From the NCBI GenBank assembly GCA_017854535.1, contig JAFMHL010000032.1, positions 1-49,631 on the forward strand: a stretch of 49,631 bases of DNA, read 5' to 3'. Below the pieces are notes generated by a model. It made no database searches, was not told where the DNA came from, and was given only the letters and a program-made list of their open reading frames with translations. This DNA comes from Nitratireductor sp. GTDB lineage: Bacteria; Pseudomonadota; Alphaproteobacteria; Rhizobiales; Rhizobiaceae. The position numbers and the translations under genes are program-made. Shown here in pieces: positions 46,318-49,631 of the stretch (positions are counted from its first letter, which is position 1; each line of letters opens with the position of its first letter).

Positions 46318-47730
46318 ATGGACTCTCTCATTTCCACTTTTGATATAGATAAAGACGCGCTTGAGCGCCAATTGGCCGATACGCTTCGCGGCTGCGATGA
46401 TGGTGAACTCTTTATGGAGTATTCCCAATCAGAAGGTTTGATGTTTGACAACGGAAAATTGAAGCAAGGCTCGTTTAACACAGGACAAGGATTTGGCCTT
46501 CGCGGTGTAGCGGGGGAAGTTTCTGCCTATGCCCATTCCAGCGACTTAACAATGGCGAGTTTGAAGCGCGCTAGTGAAGCGGTATCTGCCGTCAAGAGCG
46601 GTTACAATGGCACTTATGCCGATGGACCGAAACGAACAAACCGCCATCTCTATTCAGAAGAAAACCCGATTGGTGAACCGGCATTTGAGCAAAAAGTGAA
46701 ACTGCTGCAAGAAATCGATGCCTATGCGAGAGCGGCTGACCCAAAAGTTCGGCAAGTAAGTGCATCACTTTCTGCCAGTTGGCAGGTGGTCGAGATCTTG
46801 CGCGCCGATGGTCAATGGTTGCGCGATGTGCGCCCTATGGTACGCGTCAATGTTTCCATCGTTGTTGGTGAAGGGGATCGTCAGGAAACCGGAAGTCACG
46901 GTATGGGCGGACGACAGGGATTTGGCCAGTTCATCGCGGAAGATAGCTGGAAAGCGGGCGTTGATGATGCGCTTCGCCAAGCGCTTGTTAATCTTGAGGC
47001 TGTTCCTGCGCCCGCTGGAACATTTGATGTTGTTCTTGGCGCAGGCTGGCCCGGCGTCATGTTGCATGAAGCGGTAGGCCATGGTCTTGAGGGAGACTTT
47101 AACCGTAAAAAAACCTCTGCTTTTGCGGGCCTTTTGGGCCAACAAGTGGCAGCAAAAGGTGTCACGGTTGTTGATGATGGAACGATTTCTGAACGCCGCG
47201 GATCGCTTACCATTGATGATGAAGGTACACCCACCAACCGCACGGTTCTGATCGAAGACGGCAAACTGGTCAATTACATGCAAGATCGCCAAAACGCCCG
47301 CCTCATGGGGATGGAGCCGACAGGGAATGGGCGAAGACAATCTTACGCGCACCAGCCTATGCCACGCATGACAAATACTTATATGCTTGGCGGCAATCAT
47401 CAACCTGAGGAAATTTTAGCCTCCTTGAAAGACGGCATCTACGCTGTGTCTTTTGGCGGTGGTCAGGTAGATATCACCTCGGGCAAATTCGTCTTTAATT
47501 GTACCGAGGCTTACCGCGTTCGCGATGGTAAAATCATGGAACCAGTAAAAGGCGCCAACCTGATCGGTTCCGGTCCACCCGCCATGAAACGCGTGACCAT
47601 GATTGGCAATGATATGGCACTTGATCAAGGAATTGGCATGTGCGGTAAGAACGGCCAGTCAGTTCCCGTAGGCGTTGGTCAACCGACGCTTCGCATGAAT
47701 GAAGTGACCGTTGGTGGCACAGGGGCATAG
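46318..47730 (+). CDS. tldD: TldD metallopeptidase
   Basis: This 470-residue protein is the TldD half of the TldD/TldE peptidase that trims unfolded peptides, including modified peptide precursors and toxin-antitoxin antitoxins. The zinc motif HExxxH is H250-E-A-V-G-H254 (MLHEAVGHGLEGD), with the C-terminal ligand Cys in FVFNCTEAYRV. AAGGA lies eight bases before ATG 46318; a TTG directly before would add one residue. The partner TldE/PmbA is not in the window. It lies 94 bases after the IalB-like gene. Confidence 0.97.
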   Translation: MDSLISTFDIDKDALERQLADTLRGCDDGELFMEYSQSEGLMFDNGKLKQGSFNTGQGFGLRGVAGEVSAYAHSSDLTMASLKRASEAVSAVKSGYNGTYADGPKRTNRHLYSEENPIGEPAFEQKVKLLQEIDAYARAADPKVRQVSASLSASWQVVEILRADGQWLRDVRPMVRVNVSIVVGEGDRQETGSHGMGGRQGFGQFIAEDSWKAGVDDALRQALVNLEAVPAPAGTFDVVLGAGWPGVMLHEAVGHGLEGDFNRKKTSAFAGLLGQQVAAKGVTVVDDGTISERRGSLTIDDEGTPTNRTVLIEDGKLVNYMQDRQNARLMGMEPTGNGRRQSYAHQPMPRMTNTYMLGGNHQPEEILASLKDGIYAVSFGGGQVDITSGKFVFNCTEAYRVRDGKIMEPVKGANLIGSGPPAMKRVTMIGNDMALDQGIGMCGKNGQSVPVGVGQPTLRMNEVTVGGTGA

Positions 47731-47867
47731 GCCTCTTGTGCCAATCGCCTATTATTTTATTACCTAATTGTAATCTTTGGCCTGCTTGTCACTTGCTTAA
47801 GCTCAGCTAAACTCTGTTTCAGCAAAAGTTCCGCCCAATGCAACACAACGCTGAAGGAGAAGTGACT

Positions 47868-48785
47868 ATGAATGTTAATTCAAAAATTGGCGCACCTGTC
47901 GCCAGAATGAAGGCTAGTGATTTTCACCCTGAATTGTTGGAGATCTATGATGGCTACGCCCATGGTCTTCTTACAAAACGCCAGTTTCTAGATAAAGCGC
48001 AGCGATTTGCAGTGGGCGGTGTTACGGCTTTGGCTCTGCTGCAAATGCTTTCGCCAAACTATGCCCATGCAAACCAGGTAGCTCCTGATGATCCGGCGAT
48101 CACAACAGAAGAGATCACTTACAATTCGCCCAATGGACATGGCTCTATTAAAGGGCTTTTGTCCCGTCCTGCCGGAATAACGGGAAAATTACCTGCGGTT
48201 TTGGTGATCCATGAGAACCGCGGCCTCAACCCCTACATTGCAGACGTTAACCGCCGCATGGCGAAAGCAGGTTTCTTGTCGTTGGCTCCTGATGGCCTGA
48301 CGCCTTTGGGGGGATACCCAGGAACCGATGATGAAGGCAAAGCGATGCAAGCAACCCTTGACGGGGCCAAGTTGATGGAAGACTTCTTTGCTGCGACCGA
48401 TCATCTTTTGAAGCATGATGATTCAACCGGTAAAGTTGGCGCTGTCGGATTTTGTTATGGCGGTGGTGTATGCAATGCCCTTGCCGTGGCATTTCCTGAA
48501 TTATCTGCGTCCGTGCCATTTTATGGCAGGCAGGCAAAAGCTGAAGATGTTCCAAAGATCAAGGCACCCTTGATGCTCCACTACGCATCTTTGGATGAAC
48601 GGGTAAACGCTGGCTGGCCAGACTATGAAGCCGCGTTGAAAGCCAATGGCAAAGAATATACTGCCCATATGTATGAAGGCGCCAATCATGGCTTCCACAA
48701 TGATACCACGCCGCGCTACGACGAGGCGGCAGCAATGCTCGCTCAGGAGCGCACATTGGCTTTCTTCAAAGAAAAACTGGCTTAG
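47868..48785 (+). CDS. Dienelactone hydrolase-family protein with exported N-terminus
   Basis: This 305-residue alpha/beta hydrolase has the family catalytic triad: Cys in VGFCYGGG, Asp in [11 protein letters not shown] and His in GANHGFHN. The N-terminus carries [20 protein letters not shown] followed by a hydrophobic stretch and AHA near residue 65, a lysine-arginine variant of a Tat signal, so it may be exported. Family members hydrolyse lactones or esters; the substrate is unknown here. AAGGAG is about eight bases before ATG 47868, so I prefer it to ATG 47838. A terminator follows its stop. Confidence 0.93.
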   Translation: MNVNSKIGAPVARMKASDFHPELLEIYDGYAHGLLTKRQFLDKAQRFAVGGVTALALLQMLSPNYAHANQVAPDDPAITTEEITYNSPNGHGSIKGLLSRPAGITGKLPAVLVIHENRGLNPYIADVNRRMAKAGFLSLAPDGLTPLGGYPGTDDEGKAMQATLDGAKLMEDFFAATDHLLKHDDSTGKVGAVGFCYGGGVCNALAVAFPELSASVPFYGRQAKAEDVPKIKAPLMLHYASLDERVNAGWPDYEAALKANGKEYTAHMYEGANHGFHNDTTPRYDEAAAMLAQERTLAFFKEKLA

Positions 48786-48810
48786 GACTTTCCGTTAGAG
48801 ACTAAATTGA

Positions 48811-48845
48811 GGTTGCGCTGAACGTTTGTTTGACGCAACCTTTTT
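48811..48845 (+). terminator. Intrinsic terminator after the dienelactone hydrolase gene
   Basis: GGTTGCG (48811-48817) pairs with CGCAACC (48834-48840) and is followed by TTTTT (48841-48845). Its T-tract ends only three bases before the ATG of the next gene (48849), so it also forms that gene's immediate upstream sequence. Confidence 0.85.
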
Positions 48846-48848
48846 CCT

Positions 48849-49538
48849 ATGAGCCACACACTAACGACCATTGCCTTTGATGCCGATGACACGCTCTGGC
48901 ACAATGAGCAATATTTCCAGCTGACCCAGCATCATTTTAAGATGCTTTTGGCTGATTATTGTGAGCCGGACCATCTGGCAGAACGCCTATTGGCAGCAGA
49001 AAAACGTAACCTTTCCCACTTCGGATATGGTGTAAAAGGCTTTACACTTTCCATGATTGAAACTGCTTTTGAGGTGAGCGATGGGAAAGTGCCGAGCAGT
49101 GTTATCAAACAGATCATGGACGCAGGACGCGATATGCTTGCAGCTCCCGTTGACCTGTTGCCGGGTGTGGCCGATACGCTTGAAACGCTTGCCGGAAAAT
49201 ACAAACTTGCGGTTATCACCAAAGGCGATCTTTTCGATCAGGAACGCAAAGTTGCCCAATCAGGTCTTGGTGATTTCTTCGATGTTGTAGAGATTGTCAG
49301 CGAAAAAGAAACGTCCACCTATACTCGTATTTTCAGAGCGATTGGCGATGGGCCAGAGCACTCTATGATGGTTGGCAACTCGCTGAAATCCGATGTGATC
49401 CCTGCCCTTAATGCTGGCGCTTGGGGTGTTTATGTCCCCCATGAGCTGACTTGGGAGTTGGAACATGCGGAAGAGCCTAGTGAGCAAGAGCGCTATAAGA
49501 AGTTTGAAAGTTTGGGGGATGTTTTAAGTCTCATATGA
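48849..49538 (+). CDS. HAD-superfamily hydrolase
   Basis: This 229-residue protein is a HAD family phosphatase. Motif I is TIAFDADDTLWHNE (complete DxD), motif II is AVITKGDLFDQE (Thr), motif III Lys is in VSEKETSTYTRIF, and motif IV is MVGNSLKSDVIPALNAG. A helical cap of about 75 residues follows motif I, as in subfamily I. The substrate is unknown. No Shine-Dalgarno sequence is visible: the ATG comes directly after a terminator T-tract, so transcription may start very close to the ATG. The stop is inside the window. Confidence 0.9.
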   Translation: MSHTLTTIAFDADDTLWHNEQYFQLTQHHFKMLLADYCEPDHLAERLLAAEKRNLSHFGYGVKGFTLSMIETAFEVSDGKVPSSVIKQIMDAGRDMLAAPVDLLPGVADTLETLAGKYKLAVITKGDLFDQERKVAQSGLGDFFDVVEIVSEKETSTYTRIFRAIGDGPEHSMMVGNSLKSDVIPALNAGAWGVYVPHELTWELEHAEEPSEQERYKKFESLGDVLSLI

Positions 49539-49631
49539 TTCAGGTTCGCGTAGAATGCTTTGTGAGTGTCGACTCCGCCCCATTAACAATCAAACCCTCA
49601 CTTCGTTTCTTATGATTTTCGCTCCCGTCTC

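Noticed and set aside
46765-47403. 212-codon minus-strand frame inside tldD
   Set aside because: Antisense shadow of a conserved gene, rich in Cys, His and Arg as such shadows often are, without a ribosome site.

Overview
The window reads as a core chromosomal segment of an alphaproteobacterium of the order Hyphomicrobiales (Rhizobiales), probably a marine or low-GC member because base composition looks to be somewhat below 50% GC by eye. The grounds are gene content and order: a CcrM-type GANTC methyltransferase, a SAM-II riboswitch in front of metA, pyruvate phosphate dikinase, the set smc / DsbA-like / DUF721 / mutY, thrC followed by an M16 peptidase, and an aa3 oxidase operon running into ispH-thrB-rnhA. 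Genus cannot be set from the sequence alone. No prophage, transposon, CRISPR array or defence island is visible.

Layout. 1-5.9 kb: a carbohydrate-type ABC importer on the minus strand (binding protein, two permeases, start of the ATPase, cut by the window edge), a divergent double SnoaL/NTF2-like protein and a LacI-family regulator; substrate unknown. 6.0 kb: tRNA-Gln(UUG). 6.5-8.1 kb: GMC oxidoreductase. 8.2-11.4 kb: MoxR ATPase and CoxE-like VWA protein, with a SAM-II-riboswitch-controlled metA between them. 11.5-15.5 kb: bioY, an MBL-fold hydrolase, a secreted TPR protein, a DUF1499 membrane protein and a small unknown protein. 15.5-24.4 kb: ppdK, smc, a DsbA-like oxidoreductase and DUF721 on the minus strand, then mutY and a HAD phosphatase on the plus strand. 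25.1-27.7 kb: ccrM, a Tag-like glycosylase gene that seems frameshifted, and a lipoprotein. 28.2-33.9 kb: thrC, M16 peptidase, and a membrane PAS-GGDEF-EAL protein. 34.0-36.2 kb: YqgE/AlgH, a DsbD alpha-domain protein and a peroxiredoxin. 36.2-45.2 kb, minus strand: ctaC-ctaD-ctaB-small ORF-ctaG-ctaE, then DUF983-SURF1-ispH-thrB-rnhA. 45.7-49.5 kb: IalB-like protein, tldD, dienelactone hydrolase and a HAD hydrolase.

How the genes work together. Methionine and threonine synthesis are represented by metA (predicted acetyl-CoA-using from Glu111), thrB and thrC. The respiratory cluster holds three core subunits (ctaC, ctaD, ctaE), heme O synthesis (ctaB), copper delivery (ctaG) and SURF1. Cell-cycle and genome maintenance genes (smc, ccrM, mutY, tag-like, DUF721, rnhA) are frequent.

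Most of the window is ordinary core genome. The points I consider worth checking are the probable frameshift in the Tag-like gene, a paired 13-bp direct repeat spaced 21 bp plus a CtrA-like box upstream of ccrM, the riboswitch-terminator arrangement and enzyme type of metA and its position between moxR and the VWA gene, recurrent ATATGCGC motifs at the LacI locus, and several short leader elements. I did not find a clearly new biological system.
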